Part shown: piece by piece, positions 1 through 5,488 of the stretch | Layout: the number at the start of each line of letters is the position of its first letter | Position numbering within the stretch: the stretch's first letter is position 1 | NCBI GenBank assembly: GCA_013812995.1 | Contig: JACCSL010000888.1 | Coordinates: 1 to 5,505 of the forward strand | Length of the DNA stretch: 5,505 bases | Direction: 5' to 3' | Source of the DNA: Ardenticatenales bacterium | Lineage (GTDB): Bacteria; Chloroflexota; Anaerolineae; Ardenticatenales; Ardenticatenaceae | Position numbers and translations under genes: made by a program | The notes under the pieces: generated by a model | Databases searched by the model: none | The model's input: the letters and a program-made list of their open reading frames with translations, nothing else | What the model was told of the DNA's origin: nothing

Positions 1-65
1 GGGGAGAGGGCTTCGCTGGCACGCTTCCCCTCTTCCAAACCACAAATTCCGTCAGAAGCAGAAAT

Positions 66-100
66 GTAAAACGTAAAACGTATTACGGCTTACGGCGTTT
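66..100. repeat. Left array of five 7-bp repeats upstream of pta
   Basis: Five consecutive heptads can be read without gaps: GTAAAAC, GTAAAAC, GTATTAC, GGCTTAC and GGCGTTT, the last being degenerate. The sequence is AT-richer than the surrounding DNA and non-coding. It is a near mirror of the array at 116-150: GTAAAACGTAAAACG at 66-80 is almost the reverse complement of 115-128, so the two arrays could pair as a long imperfect stem around a loop of about 34 bases. Heptanucleotide tandem repeats in intergenic spacers are known from other bacteria, such as the STRR repeats of cyanobacteria. A link to that family is only an analogy. Confidence 0.7.
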
Positions 101-115
101 AGGGTCATCTATGTC

Positions 116-150
116 GTTTACGTTTTACGCATTCCGTTTTACGCATTGCG
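116..150. repeat. Right array of five 7-bp repeats abutting the pta ribosome binding site
   Basis: Five gapless heptads, GTTTACG, TTTTACG, CATTCCG, TTTTACG and CATTGCG, share a consensus of xxTTxCG. Within them a 13-base word, CGTTTTACGCATT, occurs at 121-133 and again at 135-147. The array ends at the G that begins the GAGG ribosome binding site of pta (150-153), so it forms most of the 5' leader if transcription starts upstream. It is inverted relative to the array at 66-100. It could act as a leader structure, a protein-binding array or simply a dispersed genomic repeat; the sequence alone does not decide. Confidence 0.7.
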
Positions 151-159
151 AGGTACACG

Positions 160-2289
160 ATGGCAGAAAACAAACATCGCAAGAATCTGTTGATTCTCTC
201 GACGACGGCGACGGGGGGGAAAACCACGGTGGCGCTGGGGCTCATCACGCTGCTGAACGAGGTGGGGCGGCGAGTCTCCTACTTCAAGCCGGTGGCGCAG
301 CGCATGGTCTACCCCGCTGACCATCGCGGCGACCGAGACAAGGCCATCTCGAAGACAGTGCTGGGCGAGTTGGCCGCGCTCAGCCCCACGGAGTCGCTCA
401 GCATGGACGATGTGAAGCAATACTTTGCCGAGGGGCAGGGCGATTACTTCGCGGAACGCGTGGTCGAACTCTACCAGCAGATTCCGCCCGAGGCTGAGCT
501 GGTGGTGGTCGAGGGGCTACAGTATGACGACAGTGCCGCCGCGCTCGCCTTTGAGGCAAACAGCAAGCTCGCCCATAGCCTGACTGCCGATGTTATCCTG
601 GTGGTGGATGCCCACGCGCGCCAGGCGGAGGCACTGGAGGGAGACATCGAGGCGTTCCTCGCGCTCTATCGCGAGGCGGGGGTGTCGATTGGTGGCGTGG
701 TACTGAACAAGGTCGAGGCGGACGCGGCGGGGAACACGGTCGTGCCTGCCAATGTCATCGAGGCGCTGGCGCGGCACGGAACCGCGCTCTTCGGGGTGGT
801 ACCCTTCGTCAGGAAAATTTCGGCCCCGCGCGTGCGCGACCTGATCGAACCTCTCCAGGCCACGGTGCTGCGCGGCGAGGACAAGCTCATGCGACGGGCC
901 ATGCGCCCCATCATCCTGGCGATGGGGGCCGCCAACGCGGTCGAGAAGCTACAGGGCGGGGATCTGGTGATTGTGCCGGGGGACCGCGACGATATTCTTA
1001 TGATGACGCATCTCTACGAGCGCTCCGTGACGAAGCCCAACCTCGCGGGCATCGTGCTGACAGTGGGCTACCAACCCTCCGAGAGCATCATGCAGCTCAT
1101 CGATGAGCAGGGCGCGGACACGCTGCCCATCCTGCTCGTCGAGAGCGACACCTTCACCACCAGCATTCTCATCCAGAAAAAGCGCGTCTACATCGAGGAT
1201 GATGATTGGGAGAAGGTTCGCTGGTCGGTCCAGCTCATCGTGGAACATCTTGACCGGGAAAAGATTCTTGATTCGCTGGATGTGCCCCGGCGGGATGTGA
1301 TCTCGCCCGCCCTGTTCCGCTACTCGATCATGCGTCGAGCGCGGGAGCTACAGAAAACCATTGTTTTACCGGAAGGGGACGAGCCGCGCACGCTCCAGGC
1401 GGCGTCCATTATTCTGGAGCGTGGGGTCGCGAATCTGGTTCTCATCGGGGATGAGGAATCCATCCACCGCGAGGCGCGGCAGGTGAACGCCACTATTTCC
1501 AAGGCGCAGATTATCAATCCCGCCACCTCGGAGTTGTTCGACCCCTTCGTGAACGAGTTTATGGAGCTGCGCAAGCACAAGGGGATCACGCGCGCGATGG
1601 CCGCCGATGTGATGCAGGACACCGTCTATTTCGGGACGATGATGCTGCACAAGGGACTCGTAGATGGGCTGGTCTCCGGCGCGGTGCATACGACCGCCCA
1701 CACCATTCTGCCTGCCTTCCAGATCGTCAAGACCAGACCAGGGGTGGAGCAGGTGTCCAGTGTCTTCTTTATGCTTCTGACGGACCGTGTCTGGGTGTTT
1801 GGGGATTGCGCGGTCGTCCCTGACCCGACCGCCTCCCAACTCGCACAGATTGCGGTGCAGAGCTACCACTCTGCACAAGCATTTGGCATCACGCCCAAGG
1901 TGGCGATGATCTCTTACTCGACGGGCAGCTCGGGCGAGGGGCTGGAGGTGGAGAAGGTGCGCGAGGCGACGCGGCTGGCGCGGGAACTTGCGCCGGAGAT
2001 GCCAGTGGATGGGCCGCTGCAATTCGACGCCGCCGCCATCCCCGATGTGGCCGCGAAGAAAGCACCGAACAGCCCCGTGGCCGGGCAGGCCAACGTTTTT
2101 ATCTTCCCGGACCTAAACACAGGGAACACCACGTACAAGGCAGTGCAACGCAGCGGCGATTACATCTCGGTGGGTCCGGTGCTCCAGGGGCTGCGCCGCC
2201 CGGTCAACGACCTCAGCCGAGGCGCGCTCGTGGACGACATTGTTTATACCATTGCGGTCACGGCGATTCAGGCCGCGCAGACGGAATAG
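160..2289 (+). CDS. pta: Phosphate acetyltransferase, long three-domain form
   Basis: This enzyme reversibly converts acetyl-CoA plus phosphate into acetyl phosphate plus CoA in the cytoplasm, the first step of the Pta-AckA acetate pathway. The product has 709 residues, close to the roughly 714 of E. coli Pta. Residues about 8-220 are a BioD-like P-loop domain, with TATGGKTT at 16-23, VVVEGL at 115-120 and LNK at 182-184. Residues about 220-370 match the DRTGG regulatory region. Residues about 385-704 are the catalytic PTA_PTB domain, with LPEGDEPR (403-410), SGAVHTTAHTILPA (506-519), SYSTGSSGEG (585-594), DGPLQFDAA (617-625), FPDLNTGNTTYKAVQRS (649-665) and PVNDLSRGALVDDIVYTI (681-698). The ATG at 160 follows GAGG by six bases. 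The first P-loop glycine is replaced, as is common in this domain, where nucleotide binding is often degenerate. No ackA lies in the window; a tiny membrane gene follows after 13 bp. Confidence 0.97.
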   Translation: MAENKHRKNLLILSTTATGGKTTVALGLITLLNEVGRRVSYFKPVAQRMVYPADHRGDRDKAISKTVLGELAALSPTESLSMDDVKQYFAEGQGDYFAERVVELYQQIPPEAELVVVEGLQYDDSAAALAFEANSKLAHSLTADVILVVDAHARQAEALEGDIEAFLALYREAGVSIGGVVLNKVEADAAGNTVVPANVIEALARHGTALFGVVPFVRKISAPRVRDLIEPLQATVLRGEDKLMRRAMRPIILAMGAANAVEKLQGGDLVIVPGDRDDILMMTHLYERSVTKPNLAGIVLTVGYQPSESIMQLIDEQGADTLPILLVESDTFTTSILIQKKRVYIEDDDWEKVRWSVQLIVEHLDREKILDSLDVPRRDVISPALFRYSIMRRARELQKTIVLPEGDEPRTLQAASIILERGVANLVLIGDEESIHREARQVNATISKAQIINPATSELFDPFVNEFMELRKHKGITRAMAADVMQDTVYFGTMMLHKGLVDGLVSGAVHTTAHTILPAFQIVKTRPGVEQVSSVFFMLLTDRVWVFGDCAVVPDPTASQLAQIAVQSYHSAQAFGITPKVAMISYSTGSSGEGLEVEKVREATRLARELAPEMPVDGPLQFDAAAIPDVAAKKAPNSPVAGQANVFIFPDLNTGNTTYKAVQRSGDYISVGPVLQGLRRPVNDLSRGALVDDIVYTIAVTAIQAAQTE

Positions 2290-2302
2290 AAGGAGAAAAA
2301 GC

Positions 2303-2416
2303 ATGAAGAACCCGATTTCCTGGTTGCTGTTCGGTGTGCTGTTTGGCATTGTTGGCTGGTTTGTCTACACGACATACCAGCAATATCTACTCGACGCGCG
2401 CAACGCGCAGGGCTAG
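2303..2416 (+). CDS. 37-residue single-pass membrane protein
   Basis: This is a small reading frame of 38 codons starting with ATG at 2303 and ending with TAG at 2414-2416. A strong AAGGAG ribosome binding site at 2290-2295, seven bases upstream, and a gap of only 13 bp after pta suggest cotranscription with pta. The product starts MKNPIS, then has one hydrophobic helix at about residues 6-22 (WLLFGVLFGIVGWFVY at 7-22) with a GxxxG packing motif at 11-15 and another glycine at 18. A polar, Tyr/Gln-rich tail with D31 and R33 ends the protein. Too few charges flank the helix to fix its topology. I do not recognise the family. Its position suggests either a small membrane partner of something in the pta operon or an unrelated passenger. 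Its stop codon overlaps that of the convergent gene at 2413-3669. The clear ribosome binding site and clean protein-like composition make it probably real. Confidence 0.72.
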   Translation: MKNPISWLLFGVLFGIVGWFVYTTYQQYLLDARNAQG

Positions 2417-3669
2417 GGCTCTGGCAGCAGCGCAAAGTCGCGGGCTTCGGCTTCGAGCTGCTCCAGCGGCTTGTCAGTGACCGCGCGCACCGCCGTGGCA
2501 AGGTCGAACGTCTTCAGGGATGTCGCCGCCATCTGCTGGGCAAGTTGCCCCGGAATGGCCCGTCCTTCCGTGGCGATGAGGTAGTCGATCAGAAAGTAGA
2601 GGTTTGCCTGCCGGAGATCTCCCGCGTTCTCCACATCCTCTGCCGAGGCACCATCGGGTACGGTGAGGCTTCTTTCAAAGGGCGAGCGCCATGTTCCTGC
2701 CATCTGCTCTCGCCAACGATTGCGGAGATGGCGGCGCTGCCCCTCATCGAGTATCCAGTGCTCCTCCTCCGCCCTCAGGAGGATGTAGAAGAGCATACGA
2801 TACTGCTCTGCACTGATAATCGCCTGCCGGGAGAGGTGCAAGGGAGGGGGGGGTTGATGTTCGATGACCCTATCCAGCACCTCACTCATCAATCGTACCC
2901 GATACTGCGTGCGCGCTGAGAGAGGCGAGGTCATCTCGAACCAGGAAAATTCGGGGGAGGTTGTCCGGATGAGGCTGCTGCTCTCTCCCATCAAGGCGAA
3001 TTCTTCTGGCTCAATGATGATCGTCACATGCGGCTCGTTCTGCCACTCGTCAGGCCACCGCTCCGCGATATGCTGGTAGAAATTCTCCAGATTCAACTCG
3101 TCCCAGAGTCCGAGATACCCAGGAGGCGCGCGTAGCACAAAATGGGGGCTGCGTTGTTCGCTGAGTTCCACTTTAGGAATAGGATAGGCGGTGCGCCGCC
3201 AGCCACCCTCCACCATGCGATAGGCGCGTCGCTCCTCCCGTCCGCCCTTTTCGCCCCCGACCGGCGCGGGCCAGGATACTGTCACAAGAGCGAGCGTGCC
3301 TTTATTTTCCAGACGAACTTCTTCCAGAGCGGGTAATCCCACGTAGGGCCGCGACCACCCATAGAGAATCTCGTAGCGGGTGCGCCACTCGGAGGAAGCC
3401 TGGGGATCGAGAAACGGGCGCATCTGCATCGGGTCGCCCACGGCCATCACCCGCGCCTCGGCCTCGATAAACTCTGTCAGTTGGGCGCGAATTAGTTGCT
3501 CGTGCTCCCGTACCCGCCACCAGAGCCCACCTGCCACGAGTCCTACCAGCAGCAAAAACAGCCCCAGCAACCACAGGAGCCAGTGCCCGCGCCGGGGGCG
3601 TATTGGCTTGGTTATCTCACCGGGAGGAAGTGACACCTCCTCGCCTTCCAGAACCTTCCAATCCAGCAT
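2413..3669 (-). CDS. Membrane-anchored protein with degenerate peptidase-MA-like domain (downstream paralog)
   Basis: The function is unknown. The 418-residue product has an acidic N-terminal tail (ML-W-LE-EE pattern, residues 1-17), a basic patch (KPIRPRR, 21-27) and one transmembrane helix (about 30-50), implying N-in topology and an external C-terminal domain. Residues 55-165 form a mixed alpha/beta segment ending in RRAYRMVEGGWRR. FVLRAPP at 177-183 begins a region laid out like peptidase-MA-like gluzincins: a long helix, a VTIIIEP strand (215-221), the helix where HExxH would sit (RLMSEVLDRVIEHQ, 259-272) and a WILDEG segment (305-310) resembling the family's W-x-x-EG ligand motif. LYFLIDYLIATEG (357-369) is followed by a C-terminal helical part. 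HExxH is absent, so hydrolysis is unlikely. The start at 3669 is chosen because it aligns with the paralog and has GAGGAG five bases upstream. The gene lies 2 bp after its paralog, and its stop overlaps that of the plus-strand gene ending at 2416. The fold assignment is inference. Confidence 0.88.
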   Translation of the reverse strand: MLDWKVLEGEEVSLPPGEITKPIRPRRGHWLLWLLGLFLLLVGLVAGGLWWRVREHEQLIRAQLTEFIEAEARVMAVGDPMQMRPFLDPQASSEWRTRYEILYGWSRPYVGLPALEEVRLENKGTLALVTVSWPAPVGGEKGGREERRAYRMVEGGWRRTAYPIPKVELSEQRSPHFVLRAPPGYLGLWDELNLENFYQHIAERWPDEWQNEPHVTIIIEPEEFALMGESSSLIRTTSPEFSWFEMTSPLSARTQYRVRLMSEVLDRVIEHQPPPPLHLSRQAIISAEQYRMLFYILLRAEEEHWILDEGQRRHLRNRWREQMAGTWRSPFERSLTVPDGASAEDVENAGDLRQANLYFLIDYLIATEGRAIPGQLAQQMAATSLKTFDLATAVRAVTDKPLEQLEAEARDFALLPEP

Positions 3670-3671
3670 GG

Positions 3672-4910
3672 TTACTCCTCGATGGTCAGTGCAAACTCGC
3701 GGGCCTGCGTCTCCAATTCTCCAAATAAGCCGCCTGCCACACTGAGGTAGAGTGCTGGTAGCTCTCGCTGCAAGAAGAATTCGGAGCGGTTGGGCAACCA
3801 TTTGGAGGCCAGCCGCCCTGGCACATCCTGCCCGTGTCTATCAATGAGATAGTCCAGAAGCAGCGCAGTGGAAAGCGACCATTGCTCATAGTCCTTGTGC
3901 TGTGTTGGAGATGATTCCTCAGTAATGGACGGTGGCGGGAGGAAGGGAGAATACCACTGCCCGTCCAGCGTTTCCCGCCACGAGTTGCGCAGAGCCTTGC
4001 GTTGGCTCTCATCAAGAATCCACTGACGCGCCTCCGCATCGATAAGTTGGGTGTGAATCGGTTGGGCACCTGCTGCCCACGACGGAAGGGGCAGCAAGCG
4101 GCGGAGCACCGCGCGTGTCAGGTGAAGTTTGTAATAGGCTTGGGAGGGAAGCGGCTTGTTCGAGAGCACGTAGGTCAGACGGGGAGAGTTGGCGCGCAGC
4201 ATCCGGCGGCTGGAGGTGTAGGAGACAATCGACTCGAATTCCAGTCGCTGCACCACAATCGTAATGGGAAAGGGCTCGACTTCCCACCCCTCCCAGGTCG
4301 TATCAAGGTGCTTCCATATCGCTTCCAACTGCTCGTGATAGGCGGGAGCGTCGGTCAGCATCGCCAGGTCGCGTGGGCCAGCGCGGAGCACAAAGTGCGT
4401 GGTTTCCGAGGTCTGGAGAGGCTCACCATCGGTGGGCAGTGGGGAGCGCACCCATTTTTCCTGGTACAGTCGATAGGCGCGTCGCTCCATCACCGCCGGA
4501 GCCTCGCCCTGCGTGGGCCATGCGACCACCACGACGGCCAGGGCTCCCTCCTGCTGCAACTCAACCGTGCGCAGCTCGGGGGTGCCAGGCAGTGTCTGAG
4601 GGCGACCCAGGTAACGCCGGTAGCGCCCTTTCCACTCGGCGGGAGCGAGGGGATCTACCAGCCCCTCACCCTGCTCCACCGCCCCGAGCGCCATCAGGTG
4701 CGCCTCTCTCGTAATCACCTCGGTCAAATCGGCGCGAAGCTGCTGCTCCTGCGCATACACGCGGCCCCACGCGGCCCCAGCCATCCCCGCTATCAGCATT
4801 GCCAGCACCAGGAGCCAGCGCCGCCAGCGCACCCCGCCGGGCAGGGCATCGGCCTCGCTTCCCTCGGGTAGATGGCTTTCCTCATCCTCAAGAATATCCC
4901 ACTCCAGCAT
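3672..4910 (-). CDS. Membrane-anchored protein with degenerate peptidase-MA-like domain (upstream paralog)
   Basis: The function is unknown. The 412-residue product is a diverged tandem paralog of the gene at 2413-3669. Both have the acidic N-terminal tail (MLEWDILEDEESHLPEG), one transmembrane helix (about 31-48), RRAYR (143-147), FVLRA (173-177), a strand-rich middle (PITIVVQRLEF, 215-225) and WILDESQRKALRNSWRE (297-313). GQWYSPF (317-323) and LLLDYLIDRHGQDVPGRLA (350-368) also match. At the place where gluzincins carry HExxH it has KLHLTRAVLRRLL (261-273), with no metal ligands, and the EG of the paralog's WILDEG is ES here. I therefore infer a non-catalytic, probably extracytoplasmic domain. 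A longer in-frame extension starts at 5078, but it would cover the promoter region and the divergent gene's start. ATG at 4910 has AGGGGG four bases upstream and aligns with the paralog. It is the first gene of a two-gene operon, transcribed divergently from the gene at 5010. Confidence 0.88.
   Translation of the reverse strand: MLEWDILEDEESHLPEGSEADALPGGVRWRRWLLVLAMLIAGMAGAAWGRVYAQEQQLRADLTEVITREAHLMALGAVEQGEGLVDPLAPAEWKGRYRRYLGRPQTLPGTPELRTVELQQEGALAVVVVAWPTQGEAPAVMERRAYRLYQEKWVRSPLPTDGEPLQTSETTHFVLRAGPRDLAMLTDAPAYHEQLEAIWKHLDTTWEGWEVEPFPITIVVQRLEFESIVSYTSSRRMLRANSPRLTYVLSNKPLPSQAYYKLHLTRAVLRRLLPLPSWAAGAQPIHTQLIDAEARQWILDESQRKALRNSWRETLDGQWYSPFLPPPSITEESSPTQHKDYEQWSLSTALLLDYLIDRHGQDVPGRLASKWLPNRSEFFLQRELPALYLSVAGGLFGELETQAREFALTIEE
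3675..3680 (-). promoter_or_regulatory. Ribosome binding site of the downstream paralog, inside the end of the upstream gene
   Basis: On the minus strand GAGGAG lies within the last codons of the upstream paralog, and the spacer to the ATG at 3669 (TAACC) contains that gene's TAA stop. This fixes the start of the second gene against an alternative start at 3801 and implies translational coupling, so both paralogs are probably made together. Confidence 0.8.
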
Positions 4911-4940
4911 CGTTCCCCCTTCATATGCCTGGTTTTGCTC

Positions 4941-4946
4941 ATTGTA
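4941..4946 (-). promoter_or_regulatory. Candidate -10 box for the paralog operon
   Basis: On the minus strand TACAAT matches five of six bases of the sigma70 -10 consensus, about 31 bases before the ATG at 4910. Transcription would start near 4934 and leave a leader of about 24 nt containing the AGGGGG ribosome binding site. No good -35 hexamer is seen at 16-18 bp (CAGCTA at 17 bp is poor), so the promoter may need an activator or another sigma factor. I see no convincing plus-strand promoter in the same 99-bp divergent spacer. Confidence 0.35.
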
Positions 4947-5009
4947 CCCGATTCCGCTCGCATTAGCTGAGGGGTGGGCATAAATCAGGCAGCCCTGAGG
5001 AGGGACACG

Positions 5010-5276
5010 ATGCCCACGCCGCCCGCGCCTACACCGCCCTCCCGCGAGGAGAGCAACCTGATCCTCAGCCTGGTCCATGAGGGCAAAATCACTCCCGAAG
5101 AGGCTGAACAGCTCATCCGTGCGATGGAGTCAACAAAAAGCCGCTGGCAGTCGATGCCAGCGGCTTTTTATTCCGCAGAGTATGCTGCTGAAATGCAGAA
5201 TCATATCTTATTACAAATCAGACTTATGCCGACAAATAAGGACGAATCGTTGCCAACTCCTGTTCTTCCTCCGTAA
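5010..5276 (+). CDS. Small SHOCT-like protein, probably truncated, frame running through a terminator
   Basis: The frame encodes 88 residues from ATG 5010 to TAA 5274-5276. A Pro/Thr-rich start (MPTPPAPTPPSREE) is followed at about residues 15-36 by ILSLVHEGKITPEEAEQLI-type sequence. This is the short two-helix pattern of SHOCT-like segments, often found at the end of larger oligomeric or membrane-associated bacterial proteins. ATG 5010 is preferred over an in-frame GTG at 4974 because GAGGAGGG ends five bases before it; GAGGGACACGATG is nearly identical to the pta start region. From about residue 42 the frame enters a perfect terminator hairpin (5135-5169), after which the sequence (residues about 43-88) looks non-native. 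An intact transcript would end before the stop codon. Most likely only the first 40 or so residues are a genuine gene start whose remainder was lost. A terminator used conditionally is less likely. It is divergent from the paralog operon. Confidence 0.5.
   Translation: MPTPPAPTPPSREESNLILSLVHEGKITPEEAEQLIRAMESTKSRWQSMPAAFYSAEYAAEMQNHILLQIRLMPTNKDESLPTPVLPP
5135..5169. terminator. Perfect bidirectional intrinsic terminator
   Basis: A 15-bp perfect inverted repeat is present: AAAAAGCCGCTGGCA, a loop of GTCGA, then TGCCAGCGGCTTTTT. The GC-rich core stem is 5140-5149 with 5155-5164. Read on the plus strand it ends in TTTTTATT and on the minus strand in TTTTTGTT, so it can stop transcription both ways. 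For minus-strand transcripts from the right edge it lies 111 nt after the TGA at 5281 and 54 nt after the TAA at 5224. On the plus strand it lies inside the frame of the SHOCT-like gene. Confidence 0.93.
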
Positions 5277-5379
5277 TCGTTCAGGGGGTAGGAAAAAGGG
5301 AGGGGGCCTGCTGCCCCGCCCAGTAAGCCGCGAGAGAATCTGAAAGAAAGGGCAGAAGGGGGCGCTGTTGTTGGCGACA
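5274..5379. repeat. Proximal copy of a 109-bp-offset direct repeat
   Basis: This copy aligns without gaps to 5383-5488 at a constant offset of 109 bp. A 35-base block (5279-5313) is identical to 5388-5422. In the rest the mismatches fall almost entirely at third positions of one minus-strand frame, which points to a duplicated coding segment and not an ordinary intergenic repeat. Confidence 0.92.
5281..5379 (-). pseudogene. Second copy of the same C-terminal coding segment, out of frame with the first
   Basis: The minus-strand frame encodes CRQQQRPLLPFLSDSLAA, Y and WAGQQAPSLFPTP, then TGA at 5283-5281. It has no start codon or ribosome binding site of its own in the visible sequence and is offset by one base from the frame of the distal copy, so as it stands it is not translated as a continuation. 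The frame is open upstream to 5502 without an ATG. After the TGA it continues in phase with TITEEEQELATIRPYLSA to TAA at 5226-5224, which looks protein-like. It could be the end of a former paralogous gene, or part of a repeat protein broken by a frameshift and a nonsense codon. The synonymous divergence shows that both copies were under protein-level selection for a time. Confidence 0.5.
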
Positions 5380-5382
5380 AGG

Positions 5383-5488
5383 TAATAGTTCAGGGGGTAG
5401 GAAAAAGGGAGGGGGCCTGCTGTCCTGCCCAGTGAGCGGCGAGGGAGTCGGATAAGAAGGGGAGGAGCGGGCGCTGCTGTTGGCGGCA
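5383..5488. repeat. Distal copy of a 109-bp-offset direct repeat
   Basis: This is the partner of 5274-5379. Similarity fades at its right end, near 5488, and more copies could lie beyond the window edge. The offset of 109 is not a multiple of three, so the two copies are in different minus-strand frames; a single extra T near 5380 in the junction would account for the shift from a 36-codon unit. Confidence 0.92.

Noticed and set aside
5..33. AGAGGG/CCCTCT inverted repeat as a terminator of an upstream gene
   Set aside because: The stem is only 6 bp with a loop of 17 and no T-tract follows.
1366..2022. 218-residue minus-strand frame inside pta
   Set aside because: It lies opposite the highly conserved Pta catalytic domain and is His/Arg-rich with no protein-like features.
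3670..3801. 44-residue N-terminal extension of the downstream paralog
   Set aside because: It overlaps the end of the upstream paralog, and the shared ML-W motif with GAGGAG upstream marks 3669 as the start.
4002..4871. 289-residue plus-strand frame antisense to the upstream paralog
   Set aside because: It has no good ribosome binding site, no recognisable domain and low-complexity basic composition. The minus-strand frame has a paralog, a membrane helix and a ribosome binding site, so this is a GC-rich shadow.
4911..5078. 56-residue N-terminal extension of the upstream paralog
   Set aside because: It would cross the divergent spacer and the other gene's start, lacks homology to the other paralog and ignores the AGGGGG site before ATG 4910.
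5284..5309. G-rich tracts of the repeat as a G-quadruplex
   Set aside because: Only three runs of three or more G occur per copy; the G-richness is explained by Pro/Gly-type codons on the opposite strand.
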